Positions 17,329 through 25,335 of a DNA stretch of 30,036 nt are shown in pieces (positions within the stretch are counted from its first letter, which is position 1; every line of letters starts with the position of its first letter). This DNA is from Deinococcus arboris. Its GTDB lineage: Bacteria > Deinococcota > Deinococci > Deinococcales > Deinococcaceae. The stretch spans positions 1-30,036 of the forward strand of contig NZ_WQLB01000042.1 of NCBI RefSeq assembly GCF_009755355.1, written 5' to 3'. Made by a program: the position numbers and the translations under genes. The notes below the pieces were generated by a model. It was not told the origin of the DNA. It did no database searches and saw only the letters and a program-made list of their open reading frames with translations.

Positions 17329-17784
17329 ATGCGCGTCCTGTTGCCTGTTGTTGCTGCATTGACCCTGGGTTCCTCGGCTTCGGCCGCTGCGGTGTGGGCG
17401 GGAGTGAATGCCACGACGGCGGGCTACGGGGTACATGCGGGCACGGCCCTGCTGCCCGTGCCCTTTATCGGCACGCTGGGGCTGGAGGGCAGCGCCGAGT
17501 TTCCCTGGTCAGCGAATGCCAGCACCTCCAGCCGCTACGCCGCCGGGGTCACGCTGCGCGACTTGAACATTCCGCTCAGCCGGGTAGACGCCTTTGCCAG
17601 CCTGGGCGGGCAGCTGACGGTCCCCACCGCCATACCAGGCGGCAGCACCCAAAACCAGTTTGCCCTGTACGGCGAGGCCGGTCTGCGCGGCCCCGTGCTG
17701 GGGCCAGCGGGCTGGCGGGCCTTTGTGCGGGCCAGCAGCGCCGGGCAGCTGGGCGCGGGTGTGGGCCTCGAACTGAGGTTTTAA
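17329..17784 (+). CDS. small exported beta-rich (outer-membrane-like) protein
   Basis: A 151-residue protein with a Sec signal peptide (MRVLLPVVAALTLGSSASA, cleavage after ASA). The mature part is rich in Gly, Ala, Ser and alternating hydrophobic residues (VWAGVNATTAGYGVHAG, GLEGSAEFPW, FVRASSAGQLGAGVGLELRF). It ends in Phe after an alternating strand, as do many outer-membrane beta-barrel proteins. About eight strands would fit, suggesting a small barrel, but I do not recognise the family. The frame extends upstream to 17086; the ATG at 17329 is chosen because it places the signal peptide at the N-terminus and has a leaderless -10 box 7 bases before it. No partner gene is evident. Confidence 0.75.
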   Translation: MRVLLPVVAALTLGSSASAAAVWAGVNATTAGYGVHAGTALLPVPFIGTLGLEGSAEFPWSANASTSSRYAAGVTLRDLNIPLSRVDAFASLGGQLTVPTAIPGGSTQNQFALYGEAGLRGPVLGPAGWRAFVRASSAGQLGAGVGLELRF

Positions 17785-17834
17785 CGCCGAGCGTGGTGCG
17801 TGAAGTGGCGGATGTGCTGAGGGCAGCAGTTCTC

Positions 17835-17840
17835 TAGCCT
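17835..17840 (+). promoter_or_regulatory. leaderless -10 box of the GNAT gene
   Basis: TAGCCT ends 6 bases before the GTG start at 17847. The identical hexamer is used in the map promoter candidate. GAAGGT lies between but is too close to act as a ribosome-binding site. Confidence 0.52.
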
Positions 17841-17846
17841 GAAGGT

Positions 17847-18284
17847 GTGACCGACCAGCGCCGCCCAGCCGCCTATACCCTGCAAACCACACTGGAGGGC
17901 ATCAGCCCGGCACAACTCACTGGCTTTTTTGTGGGCTGGCCTAACCCACCCAGTCCCGAGACGTTTCACCGTCTCCTGGCCGGTTCCTACCGTTTCGTCC
18001 TGGCACTTCAAAACGGACAGGTCATTGGTTTCGTGCAGGCCATCAGTGACGGGGTGCTGACCGCCTTTATTCCGCTGCTGGAGGTCCACCCCGACCATCA
18101 GGGCCAGGGCATCGGCCGCGCGCTGATGGAACGGATGCTGACCGAGCTGGGGGACCTCTATGCCACCGACCTGGCCTGCGACGACGACCTGGTGCCGTTT
18201 TACGAGGGGCTGGGGCTGCGGCAGGCCAATCTGATGTTTCGGCGCAACTATGAGCGGCAGAACGGTCGGCCAGGCGCAGGCTAA
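17847..18284 (+). CDS. GNAT-family N-acetyltransferase
   Basis: A 145-residue acetyltransferase consisting of one GNAT domain. The acetyl-CoA pyrophosphate loop is LLEVHPDHQGQGIGRALMERM (about residues 77-96, with the QGQGIG core), preceded by the beta4 strand and followed by the VPFYEGLGLRQAN motif typical of the C-terminal part. The substrate is unknown; small single-domain GNATs of this form modify amines or protein N-termini. Translation begins at GTG, set by the close TAGCCT box. It converges with the next gene with only 5 bases between the stop codons. Confidence 0.9.
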   Translation: MTDQRRPAAYTLQTTLEGISPAQLTGFFVGWPNPPSPETFHRLLAGSYRFVLALQNGQVIGFVQAISDGVLTAFIPLLEVHPDHQGQGIGRALMERMLTELGDLYATDLACDDDLVPFYEGLGLRQANLMFRRNYERQNGRPGAG

Positions 18285-18289
18285 AGCCT

Positions 18290-18766
18290 TTACCAGGGCA
18301 GCAGCAGGGCTTCACCCCGGTTCCAGCCCAGGCGCCTGAGGAAGTTGCTCTCGCGGGGGCTCAGGGCGGCCAGGTCATCGGGGTCCGGCAGACCACCCAG
18401 CCACGCAGCGTCCGGGACCAGCCAGCCGCGCGCCTGCCACCACGCGACCAGCTCGGGCGGGTTCAGGTAGGGGCGCGGCTCGGGGTCCCAGGGGTCACCG
18501 AGCTTTGTCGCTGGTCTGTGCTCTTTCCCCTCCACAAACGCCAGGATGGGCAGCCAGCCGTGGGCCCGCAGTTCTATGCGCCGCGTGCCGTAAGGGGCCA
18601 CGAGTTCGCGCGCCCGCAGTGCCGTCATGGCTGAGGTCGCGCTCCAGGGCGACAGCGTCCAGCCCAGGGCCTGCGCGCAGCGGTGCAGCTCTGCGGTCCA
18701 CTGTTCACCCAGGCTGGGGTCGGTGGCGTCCAGATCAGCCGCCAGCCAGGCTATAGGCGAAGCCAC
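18290..18766 (-). CDS. hypothetical protein
   Basis: A 158-residue Trp- and Pro-rich acidic protein that I do not recognise. Blocks include PYGTRRIELRAHGWLPILAFV (about 58-78), LNPPELVAWWQARGWLVPDAAWLGGLP and the C-terminal LSPRESNFLRRLGWNRGEALLLP. There is no signal peptide or membrane helix. It begins with GTG 3 bases after the DUF4259 gene, which implies cotranscription and coupling; TTAGGG directly precedes the GTG. An association with DUF4259 is the only functional hint. Confidence 0.7.
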   Translation of the reverse strand: MASPIAWLAADLDATDPSLGEQWTAELHRCAQALGWTLSPWSATSAMTALRARELVAPYGTRRIELRAHGWLPILAFVEGKEHRPATKLGDPWDPEPRPYLNPPELVAWWQARGWLVPDAAWLGGLPDPDDLAALSPRESNFLRRLGWNRGEALLLPW

Positions 18767-18769
18767 GCC

Positions 18770-19171
18770 CTAACCCAGTTCCGCGCGCAGGCGACCCACG
18801 TCCCCCCGCCAGGTATCGGCGTCCTCACCCTCTTCCCAGAGGTCCGGCAGCTCGCTGCCTGGCCCTAGCACGCGCTCCACGGCTTCCAGGGCCAGCTGGC
18901 GCAGGTGGGTCAGGTCAGCTAGATCGGCCGCCTGCGCCCAGGCCCGCAGCCCAGCGTCGGTCAGGCTGCGGGTGTCGCCGGTCAACACGGCCGCCAGCAC
19001 CTCGGCGGCGGCCAGAGCGCGGTGACCTTCCTCGGCTTCCAGGTACTCGTTGTCGGGGTCCAGGGCCACGTCGAAGGCTTCGGCCAGGGCAAAGGCGCCG
19101 TCCTGCACGACCTCCCTCGCAAACTCGGCGGCGTATTCATTTTCAAAGCTGCCAGTGCCCCAGACGGTCAT
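18770..19171 (-). CDS. DUF4259 domain protein
   Basis: A 133-residue protein with the DUF4259 opening MTVWGTGSFENEYAAEFARE and helical repeats rich in Ala, Glu and Asp. The usual family signature has GxWGxGxFENDxA at the extreme N-terminus, which fixes the ATG at 19171 although the frame extends upstream to 19264. DUF4259 proteins are often found next to immunity-type and small unknown genes, but no function is established. It is the first gene of a two-gene unit with the unknown gene at 18290-18766. Confidence 0.88.
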   Translation of the reverse strand: MTVWGTGSFENEYAAEFAREVVQDGAFALAEAFDVALDPDNEYLEAEEGHRALAAAEVLAAVLTGDTRSLTDAGLRAWAQAADLADLTHLRQLALEAVERVLGPGSELPDLWEEGEDADTWRGDVGRLRAELG

Positions 19172-19189
19172 GAACCCATGATGGCAGAA

Positions 19190-19195
19190 GTTATA
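19190..19195 (-). promoter_or_regulatory. -10 box of the DUF4259 gene
   Basis: TATAAC on the minus strand lies 18 bases before the ATG, giving a leader of about 10 bases without a ribosome-binding site. A run of seven T (minus strand, about 19222-19228) lies upstream. The interval 19196-19348 otherwise holds no gene. Confidence 0.42.
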
Positions 19196-19348
19196 TGGGT
19201 TCCGCTGAATTGCCGCACAGCAAAAAAAGGCACCGTCTGCGCTTCCAGATCGCGGAATCCGCATCTGTTCCTGCTCGCTCTCTTGCGCCGCTTGTCAAGT
19301 CTGCTCGGAGTCCACCCCGCATGCTGCTCGATTCAATCGGCGTCCGGA

Positions 19349-19630
19349 TCAGCCGCCAGATTCTTCAGGTCTTTCGTAGTGATGATGTGGCTGAGAGGCC
19401 GAGGAAAAGCCCGCCAGGAACTGTGGGGTCGGTGTTTCAGGCCTGGAGCTGAATCTGCCCTGAGCGACCACCCACTCGTAGACACTCATGTCCAGCGGAG
19501 ACCACGTCAGCATTCCCTCCAGGCCGTGCTGCTGAACCCACGCCTCTCCCAGTTCCAGTGTCGAGAACACGGCGGCGGGCGGTGTTGCGCGAACACCTAG
19601 AAACACCCAGACGCCCGGTTGAGGCTCCAA
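19349..19630 (-). CDS. DUF7710-like small protein
   Basis: A 93-residue protein resembling the DUF7710 family: VWVFLGVRATPPAAVFST, then AWVQQHGLEGMLTWSPLDMSVYEW and the C-terminal FSSASQPHHHYE. The family is small, soluble and of unknown function. The start is TTG 3 bases after the ispG stop; a later start would delete the conserved VWVF strand, so TTG is preferred. It is likely cotranscribed with ispG. The family assignment is from memory of the motif pattern. Confidence 0.75.
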   Translation of the reverse strand: MEPQPGVWVFLGVRATPPAAVFSTLELGEAWVQQHGLEGMLTWSPLDMSVYEWVVAQGRFSSRPETPTPQFLAGFSSASQPHHHYERPEESGG

Positions 19631-19633
19631 GCC

Positions 19634-20854
19634 TTAAACCCCCACCCCTTGCCCGTAGCGCCGCTCTACGTACTGTTCCAGCAACACCTGAAAATCCTCG
19701 GCAATGCGCGGCCCTTTCAAGGTGGTCAGCAGCTTGCCGTCCTGGTACACCGGGGCGCGCGGGTCTTCGCCCGTGCCGGGCAGAGAAATGCCGATATTCG
19801 CGTGCTTGCTCTCACCGGGACCGTTCACGATGCAGCCCATCACGGCGACCTGCATGTCCTCCACGCCGGGGTAGTTGGCCTTCCAGTCGGGCATGGCGTC
19901 CCGGATGTAATCCTGAATCTTCTGTGCCAGCTCCTGAAAAAAGGTGCTGGTGGTGCGTCCGCAGCCGGGGCAGGAGGTGACCTGCGGCAAGAACTGGCGC
20001 AGCCCCAGACTCTGCAAAATCTGCTGGGCCACCTCCACTTCCAGCTTGCGGCTGGCGCCGGGCTCGGGGGTCAGCGAAACGCGGATGGTGTCGCCAATGC
20101 CGTCAATCAGCAGGGGCGCCAGCGCCGCGCTGCTGGCCACGATGCCCTTCATGCCCATGCCCGCTTCGGTCAGGCCCAGGTGCAGGGGGTAGTCGCACAG
20201 CGGGGCCAGCTGGCGGTACACCTGCCAGAGTTCAGGGGCCGAGCTGACCTTAACCGAAATCAGAATCTTGTCGTGGGCCAGGCCCAGTCGCTCGGCGTAC
20301 TGGGCACTTTCCAGAGCAGAGACCACCATCGCGTCAATCATCACATCGGTGCCGCTTTTGGGGCTGCCCCGGCGCGTGTTCTCGTCCATCAGGCGGGCCA
20401 GCACCTGCTGGTCGAGGCTGCCCCAGTTTACGCCGATGCGCACGGGTTTGCCGTACTCCTTGGCGACCTCGATCATGGTGGCAAAGTTGGCGTCGTGGTG
20501 CTGCCCGGCCCCCACGTTGCCGGGGTTGATGCGGTACTTGGCCAGCAGCCGCGCCGTTTCGGGGTATTCACGCAGCAGGATGTGGCCGTTGTAGTGAAAG
20601 TCGCCCACGATGGGGACGTTCAGGCCCACTTCTTGCAGGCGGGCCACCACTTCGGGGACGGCGGCGGCGGCTTCCCGGGTGTTGACCGTCACGCGCACGA
20701 TTTCGCTGCCGGCGCGGGCCAGCTGCGCCACCTGAATGGCGGTGGCCTCGGCGTTGGCGGTGTCGGTGTTCGTCATGCTCTGCACGACCACGGGGTGCGC
20801 GCTGCCAATCGGCACGCCTCCCACGTTCACGCTGACGGTCTGGCGGCGGGTCAT
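19634..20854 (-). CDS. ispG: 4-hydroxy-3-methylbut-2-enyl diphosphate synthase
   Basis: A 406-residue IspG (GcpE) that reduces the cyclic diphosphate MEcPP to HMBPP in the MEP pathway of isoprenoid synthesis. The [4Fe-4S] ligands C295 and C298 (SCPGCGRT), C341 ([10 protein letters not shown]) and E348 are in place. The N-terminal TIM-barrel part shows [11 protein letters not shown] and INPGNVG. The length suits the two-domain bacterial enzyme. Isoprenoids made here feed quinones, undecaprenyl carriers and carotenoids. The ATG is preceded by TAGACT exactly 7 bases upstream and no ribosome-binding site, so the mRNA appears leaderless. The DUF7710-like gene follows after 3 bases. Confidence 0.97.
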   Translation of the reverse strand: MTRRQTVSVNVGGVPIGSAHPVVVQSMTNTDTANAEATAIQVAQLARAGSEIVRVTVNTREAAAAVPEVVARLQEVGLNVPIVGDFHYNGHILLREYPETARLLAKYRINPGNVGAGQHHDANFATMIEVAKEYGKPVRIGVNWGSLDQQVLARLMDENTRRGSPKSGTDVMIDAMVVSALESAQYAERLGLAHDKILISVKVSSAPELWQVYRQLAPLCDYPLHLGLTEAGMGMKGIVASSAALAPLLIDGIGDTIRVSLTPEPGASRKLEVEVAQQILQSLGLRQFLPQVTSCPGCGRTTSTFFQELAQKIQDYIRDAMPDWKANYPGVEDMQVAVMGCIVNGPGESKHANIGISLPGTGEDPRAPVYQDGKLLTTLKGPRIAEDFQVLLEQYVERRYGQGVGV

Positions 20855-20861
20855 GGTGCCC

Positions 20862-20867
20862 AGTCTA
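20862..20867 (-). promoter_or_regulatory. leaderless -10 box of ispG
   Basis: TAGACT on the minus strand ends exactly 7 bases before the ATG at 20854, with no ribosome-binding site in between. Confidence 0.62.
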
Positions 20868-21007
20868 CGCGCGGCGGGTCAGGGGCAGGCGTCGGCCAGA
20901 AGGTGCAGGAGGCTGTGTGAGACGGGCGCGGAGCCTTCTTCTGCGGCGGGGGGACAGTTTGCCCTGGGCGGCACTGCACCCCTGACGACCTGGGCTGCCC
21001 AGGCCCC

Positions 21008-21037
21008 TTGACCCCAGCCCCTCAGGCCGCGCACACT
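21008..21037 (+). promoter_or_regulatory. possible promoter of the GH13 gene
   Basis: TTGACC (21008-21013) and CACACT (21032-21037) are separated by 18 bases. RNA would start near 21044, giving a leader of about 100 bases that includes the hairpin at 21073-21123. The remainder of the 292-base ispG-GH13 interval contains no supported gene, only a small CCTGGG/CCCAGG hairpin near 20987. Confidence 0.35.
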
Positions 21038-21072
21038 GGGCGGCAACAGTTCACAGGCAACGCTTGTCCCTT

Positions 21073-21123
21073 GCGGGCACGACCTCTCCTCCGCTTTCAC
21101 GCGAGTTGAGAGGCCGTGCCCGC
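21073..21123 (+). promoter_or_regulatory. long hairpin in the GH13 leader
   Basis: GCGGGCACG (21073-21081) pairs perfectly with CGTGCCCGC (21115-21123), and after one A-C mismatch CCTCTC (21083-21088) pairs with GAGAGG (21108-21113). The result is a 15-bp stem with a 19-base loop. It ends 11 bases before the GGAGGT ribosome-binding site. No plus-strand gene lies upstream, so it is not simply a terminator of a preceding operon. Confidence 0.62.
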
Positions 21124-21146
21124 TGCGCTGTGCCGGAGGTTTCGCC

Positions 21147-22967
21147 ATGACTATTTTTCCCCTGCTCTCGACCCAGCACGACCACACGCCCGCCTACACG
21201 GAGCGCTTGGGCACCCCCACGGGCAGCACTGTGCGTGTTCGGCTGCGCACGACCCTGCCTGTTACCGAGGTCAAATTTAAGCTGGTGCGGGTGGGCGAAA
21301 TCGAAACGCATCCAGCGCGCGAGATTGACCCTGTGGGGGGCGCGCCGGGCCGCTGGTTCGAGGCCGACCTGCCGGTGCACGAGGGCCGAGTCCGCTACGC
21401 CTGGCAGCTGAACTTCAGCAACGACCACCTGCACCTGACCGGGCTGGGCCTGCACCGCACGCGCCGGGGCTTCCGGTCCTGGTTCAGCTACCTGGCAGGG
21501 CACGTGGCCCCCGAATGGGCCTGGGAGAGCGTCTTTTACCAGATTTTCCCTGACCGCTTTCGCAACGGCGACCCCAGCAACGACGTGCAGACCGGCGAGT
21601 ACCTGTACGGCGACCGGGTGGTGGAGCGGGTGGACTGGCACACCCCTATTGACGCCTGGGGCGACATTCACGGCCATTACGGCGGTGACCTGAACGGGAT
21701 TACCCAGGCGCTGCCCTACCTGCAAGACCTGGGCGTGACCGGCCTTTGGCTGACCCCCATCTTCGTGTCGCCCAGCAACCACCGTTACGACATCACCGAT
21801 TACCGCCACATTGACCCCCACCTGGGCGGCGACGAAGCCTGGACCGAACTGGCGGGCGCCGCTGAAAGTGCGGGCATGAGGCTCGTCCTGGACGGGGTCT
21901 TTAACCATGTGGGCAACGAGAACGCCCTGTTCCGCGCGGCCCTGGAAGGCGACACGGCCCCCGAACGTAGCCTGTTTACCTGGCGTGACGAACCCGGCAA
22001 GCCGCCCTACCACGCTTTTTTTGATGTGCCTACCCTCCCCAAGATTGATTACCGCAACCCGGCTGCCGTGCAGGAGTTCTTCAGCGGCGAGGAATCGGTG
22101 GTGCGCCACTGGCTGCGCCGGGGCGCGGCGGGCTGGCGGCTGGACGTGGCCCACATGATTGGCACAGGCGGCACCGACGAGGACAACCTGCCCCTGCACC
22201 AGACCCTCAAGCGCGCCGCGCGCGAGGAAAGGCCGGACGCCTACGTGTTCGGCGAGCGCTTCTATGACCCCGAACACGCGCTGAACGGCCAGGGCGAGGA
22301 CGGCTCCATGAATTACCACGGCTTTGGCCTGCCGGTGATGCAATGGCTGGCGCGCGGTAACCTGCTGTTCGAACCCAGCGCCCTGGGCGGCGAAGAACTG
22401 GCGGACATGCTGTGGGACGCCTATCACGCGCTGCCGCCGCAAGTGGCCCTGAGCATGTTCAACGTGCTCGAATCCCACGACATTCCCCGCGCGCTGTACC
22501 GCGTGGGCAACGACCGCACGCTGTTTCTGGCGGCCTTCACGCTGCTGATGGGCTACGCAGGGGTGCCCTGCACCTACTACGGCTCGGAGGTGGGGCTGAG
22601 CCAGTCGCGGCGCGGCGCCATGCCCTGGTGCCGCGAACCGATGCCCTGGGATGAGGACGGCTGGGACCACAACCTGCGCGGCGGGGTCAAGGCCCTGATT
22701 GCCGTGCGCCGCCGCACCCTGGCCCTGCAACGCGGCAACCTGCGCTTTCTACACGCCGAGGACGACGCTGTAGCTTTCCTGCGTGAGTACACCCACGAAG
22801 ACGGACACACCGACCGCGCTGTCGTCCTGGCCAGCCGCCAACCCCAGTCCCACGAGGTGGCCTTGACCCTTCCCGGCGGCACCTGGCTCGACGCCATGAC
22901 CGGCGAACCCCTGCGCGGCGGTCAGGTGACGGTGCAGGCGGCGGGAGGCCGGATTCTGGTCCAGTAA
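21147..22967 (+). CDS. GH13 maltodextrin glucosidase / neopullulanase-type hydrolase
   Basis: A 606-residue alpha-amylase-family enzyme, close in length to E. coli MalZ. It has an N-terminal beta-sandwich domain (about 1-125), then the GH13 barrel starting at ESVFYQIFPDRFRNGDPSND, and a C-terminal beta domain. Catalytic residues are D333 (WRLDVAHM), E370 (FGERF) and D445 (ESHDIPR); region I is DGVFNHVG. It should cleave alpha-1,4 bonds of maltodextrins or cyclodextrins in the cytoplasm, as no signal peptide is present. The start follows GGAGGT by 6 bases. A long leader hairpin sits directly upstream. No maltose transporter or regulator is adjacent. Exact specificity (MalZ, cyclomaltodextrinase or neopullulanase) is open. 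Confidence 0.93.
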   Translation: MTIFPLLSTQHDHTPAYTERLGTPTGSTVRVRLRTTLPVTEVKFKLVRVGEIETHPAREIDPVGGAPGRWFEADLPVHEGRVRYAWQLNFSNDHLHLTGLGLHRTRRGFRSWFSYLAGHVAPEWAWESVFYQIFPDRFRNGDPSNDVQTGEYLYGDRVVERVDWHTPIDAWGDIHGHYGGDLNGITQALPYLQDLGVTGLWLTPIFVSPSNHRYDITDYRHIDPHLGGDEAWTELAGAAESAGMRLVLDGVFNHVGNENALFRAALEGDTAPERSLFTWRDEPGKPPYHAFFDVPTLPKIDYRNPAAVQEFFSGEESVVRHWLRRGAAGWRLDVAHMIGTGGTDEDNLPLHQTLKRAAREERPDAYVFGERFYDPEHALNGQGEDGSMNYHGFGLPVMQWLARGNLLFEPSALGGEELADMLWDAYHALPPQVALSMFNVLESHDIPRALYRVGNDRTLFLAAFTLLMGYAGVPCTYYGSEVGLSQSRRGAMPWCREPMPWDEDGWDHNLRGGVKALIAVRRRTLALQRGNLRFLHAEDDAVAFLREYTHEDGHTDRAVVLASRQPQSHEVALTLPGGTWLDAMTGEPLRGGQVTVQAAGGRILVQ

Positions 22968-23033
22968 ACGGGCGAAGGAGAGATCAAAGAAGGTGGTGAA
23001 CTCCGCTTCAGTACAGGGGTTCTCTATGCAAAC

Positions 23034-23061
23034 GGGAGAGCGATCTGGCCAGACCGCTCCC
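23034..23061 (+). terminator. imperfect hairpin after the GH13 gene
   Basis: GGGAGAGCGATCTGG and CCAGACCGCTCCC pair over 12 positions with a two-base bulge and one mismatch, about 70 bases after the stop. No U-run follows. The surrounding interval 22968-23237 shows no supported gene. Confidence 0.38.
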
Positions 23062-23237
23062 TATGTCAGAGAATCGCGCAGCAGAGCAGGTTCTGGGCGT
23101 GGCACTGGCCATTTGGTGCCTTTGCGGCTGGCTTGCCTGACACAGCGCACTTCCAAGAACCCTGTTCCACTTTCACTGCCTCCTCTGCTCTGATCACCAC
23201 ACAAGACCCTCCGCACGCTCCACGCTGTCCTCTGCGT

Positions 23238-23243
23238 TACACT
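23238..23243 (+). promoter_or_regulatory. leaderless -10 box
   Basis: TACACT ends 8 bases before the ATG at 23252 of the following small gene; no ribosome-binding site is present. Confidence 0.52.
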
Positions 23244-23251
23244 TGTGCCAC

Positions 23252-23635
23252 ATGGCACATGCACACGACTCGGCGTTGTACGCGCAGTGGGTGGACTTGC
23301 TTGGCTGGCTGGAAGCCGGGGCCAGGGCGCGCGGCCTAGGCTTTGAAAAGGTGGCAGACTTTCCCGATTACATCTACCGCATGGAGCGGCCGTATGACCT
23401 GCCTACCACGGTCATGAGTGTGCGGATTACGGCGGGCGGCCAGCCGCTGCTGATTGCCGCCGTCAGCCCCCGCCACGCCGACCTGAAAGCGGTGTCCCTG
23501 CGCCTGATGGGCGGCAGCAAACACTGGCACCTGCACGCGGGCGACCATGTGCTACTGGAAGGCAAGCGCCCCTTCACCCATCAGCGGCTAGAGACGTTGC
23601 TGGACAGCGCGGTAAAGGGGCTCCAGGCGGTTTAG
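23252..23635 (+). CDS. small conserved-looking protein of unknown function
   Basis: A 127-residue soluble protein, not recognised. It opens with a His-rich MAHAHDSALYAQW, continues with an alpha/beta core (VADFPDYIYRMERPYDLPT, VMSVRITAGGQPLLIAAVSP, LKAVSLRLMGG) and ends with a helix LETLLDSAVKGLQA. No signal peptide or membrane segment is present. The frame extends to a TTG at 23243, but the ATG at 23252 fits the leaderless box. It is probably monocistronic. The regular amphipathic pattern and codon use resemble those of neighbouring genes, supporting a real gene. Confidence 0.7.
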   Translation: MAHAHDSALYAQWVDLLGWLEAGARARGLGFEKVADFPDYIYRMERPYDLPTTVMSVRITAGGQPLLIAAVSPRHADLKAVSLRLMGGSKHWHLHAGDHVLLEGKRPFTHQRLETLLDSAVKGLQAV

Positions 23636-23954
23636 GAGATAGCCTGAACTGGCACATCTGATTGTTTGGAGCGAGGCAACAAGAGATGCCTGGAACGGTG
23701 CCAGAAGTTCTCCAAAGACCTCAGCCAGATTCGACGTTCTGACTGCTTCCAGGGCGAGCCAGCCTAGATCGGCAGCGCACAAGGCAACTCTTCGCAGCCA
23801 GGCAGTGGGGTGTGCGGAACTGATCGAGCCGCCCTCGCATCAGCAAGGGAACACGTAACCGCTGTGAGGCCATCCCAGAAGCTCCTCTAAAAAGAAGCCC
23901 CCTCGCTCTTAACTCTCTCTGGCTATCAGTACCCGCGAAGGCAGAAACGACAAC
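23636..23954. other. 319-base stretch without a supported gene
   Basis: Open frames here are short and give Arg/Ser-rich sequences without domain features. Composition is less GC-rich than the genes. I found no tRNA-like fold, direct-repeat array or transposase fragment. A TAGCCT occurs near 23643-23648 just after the preceding stop but no gene follows it. Confidence 0.4.
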
Positions 23955-23982
23955 GCGGCTCATCCCTACTCGGATGAGCCGC
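23955..23982 (-). terminator. terminator of the gls24-nusB-folD-yuiD operon
   Basis: GCGGCTCATCC and GGATGAGCCGC form a perfect 11-bp stem with a six-base loop, 23 bases past the yuiD-like stop. On the minus strand it is followed by a moderately T-rich GTTGTCGTTTCTG. Confidence 0.72.
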
Positions 23983-24005
23983 TCCCGCCTCACTTATTCT
24001 CTGTA

Positions 24006-24464
24006 CTAAGCGCCCGCAAAGGCGATAAAGCCGGCCGTTATGCCGATCAATGTGCCCACCAGCACTTCCAGATAGGTGTGACCCAGCAGCACACGCAGCG
24101 GCAGGGGCGCGAAGCCCTCGCGGACCACGGCGCGCAGTTCCTCGACCAGTTCGTTTAGCAGCCGGGCCTGCTGGCCGCTGCTGTGACGCACGCCCGTCGC
24201 GTCGTACATGACAATCAGGGCAAAGACGGCGCTGACGGCAAAAAGGGGGCTGCCCACCCCTTCGGTCAGCCCCACACCTGTGGTCAGGGCCGCCACCATC
24301 GCGCTGTGGCTGCTGGGCATCCCGCCCGTTTCCATGAAGGCCGAGGGGCGCCAGCGCCGTTCAATGAGCAGAATCAGCAGGACCTTCAGGACCTGGGCGC
24401 CGGTGCTGGACAGCACGGCCACCCACAGCCAGCGGTTTTCGAGCAACTCAGCGAACGAGTTCAC
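24006..24464 (-). CDS. divergent PAP2-family (DUF212, YuiD-like) membrane protein
   Basis: A 152-residue membrane protein with the DUF212 signature ETGGMPSSHSAMVAAL (about residues 45-60), a divergent form of the PAP2 phosphatase motif PSSHS. Four hydrophobic segments are visible (WVAVLSSTGAQVLKVLLIL, SAMVAALTTGVGL, SPLFAVSAVFALIVMYDATG and VLVGTLIGITAGFIAF). RHSSGQQARLLNEL follows the third, as in YuiD. Related proteins are thought to act on lipid phosphates, but activity is unproven. The GTG start lies inside the end of folD (17-base overlap) with AGAGG upstream, making it the last gene of the operon. Confidence 0.9.
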   Translation of the reverse strand: MNSFAELLENRWLWVAVLSSTGAQVLKVLLILLIERRWRPSAFMETGGMPSSHSAMVAALTTGVGLTEGVGSPLFAVSAVFALIVMYDATGVRHSSGQQARLLNELVEELRAVVREGFAPLPLRVLLGHTYLEVLVGTLIGITAGFIAFAGA

Positions 24465-25335
24465 CAGCAGCCTCTTGACGCTGCGTTTCGGCAGCCAGCA
24501 CGGTGTTCATCAGCAGCTGGGCCACCGTCATAGGTCCCACGCCGCCCGGCACCGGGGTCAGGGCGCCGGCCACCTCAGCGACAGCCGGATGCACGTCGCC
24601 GGTCAGGCGCCCCTTACCGTCTTCCGTTGGGACGCGGTTAATGCCCACATCAATAACGGTGGCGCCGGGCTTCACCATCTCGGGGGTGACCAGATGGGCG
24701 CGGCCGACGGCCACCACCAGCAGGTCCGCCTCGCGCGTTACAGCGCCCAGGTCCGGGGTGCGGCTGTGAGCCAGCGTCACGGTGACATCGGCGTTCAGCA
24801 GCAGCGCTGCCAGCGGCCGGCCCACCAGTGCGCTGCGGCCCACAATGACGGCGCGCCGTCCGGCCACCGGCACACCGTAAAAGGCCAGCAGGGCCATTAC
24901 ACCCGCTGGGGTGCAGGGACGCAGGCCCGCCTGGGCAGTCCACAGGCGCCCCGTGCTGACCGGGTGCAGGCCGTCCACATCCTTGCGTGGATCCACGGCA
25001 GTCAGGATGGTCTCGGGGTTCAGGTGGGCTGGCAGGGGCAACTGCACCAAAATCCCGCTGACGGCCGGGTCGGCGTTCAGGGCCGCCAGCAGGGCCAGCA
25101 CCTCCGCCTGGGCAGTGGCTTCGGGCAGGGCGTGAACCTGACTGCTCAGGCCCACCTGGGTGGCCTTTTTTGCCTTGCCGCGCACATAAGCCACACTGGC
25201 TGGGTCGTCCCCCACCCTCACCAGCGCCAGATGGGGCGCAGCGGGCAGGGCTGCCGCGCGGCGAGCGGCTTCTTCGAGCAGAGCCTCGGCGGCGGGCGCG
25301 CCGGTCAGCGGCTGGGCCGCCGCGCCCACCGTCAC
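24448..25335 (-). CDS. folD: bifunctional methylenetetrahydrofolate dehydrogenase/cyclohydrolase
   Basis: A 295-residue FolD that interconverts 5,10-methylene- and 10-formyl-tetrahydrofolate using NADP+, supplying one-carbon units. The active-site Y50 and K54 (YVRGKAK), [13 protein letters not shown], the Rossmann motif [18 protein letters not shown] and [10 protein letters not shown] are all present. It begins with GTG overlapping the nusB stop (GTGA) and overlaps the yuiD-like gene at its end, so four genes are coupled. The asp23/gls24-nusB-folD order is shared with Firmicutes and Thermus relatives. Confidence 0.96.
   Translation of the reverse strand: MTVGAAAQPLTGAPAAEALLEEAARRAAALPAAPHLALVRVGDDPASVAYVRGKAKKATQVGLSSQVHALPEATAQAEVLALLAALNADPAVSGILVQLPLPAHLNPETILTAVDPRKDVDGLHPVSTGRLWTAQAGLRPCTPAGVMALLAFYGVPVAGRRAVIVGRSALVGRPLAALLLNADVTVTLAHSRTPDLGAVTREADLLVVAVGRAHLVTPEMVKPGATVIDVGINRVPTEDGKGRLTGDVHPAVAEVAGALTPVPGGVGPMTVAQLLMNTVLAAETQRQEAAGELVR

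Noticed and set aside
17144..17362. 72-codon frame with a hydrophobic N-terminal part ending in PACSA, lipoprotein-like
   Set aside because: It runs out of frame into the start of the better-supported exported protein and lacks promoter, ribosome-binding site and family similarity.
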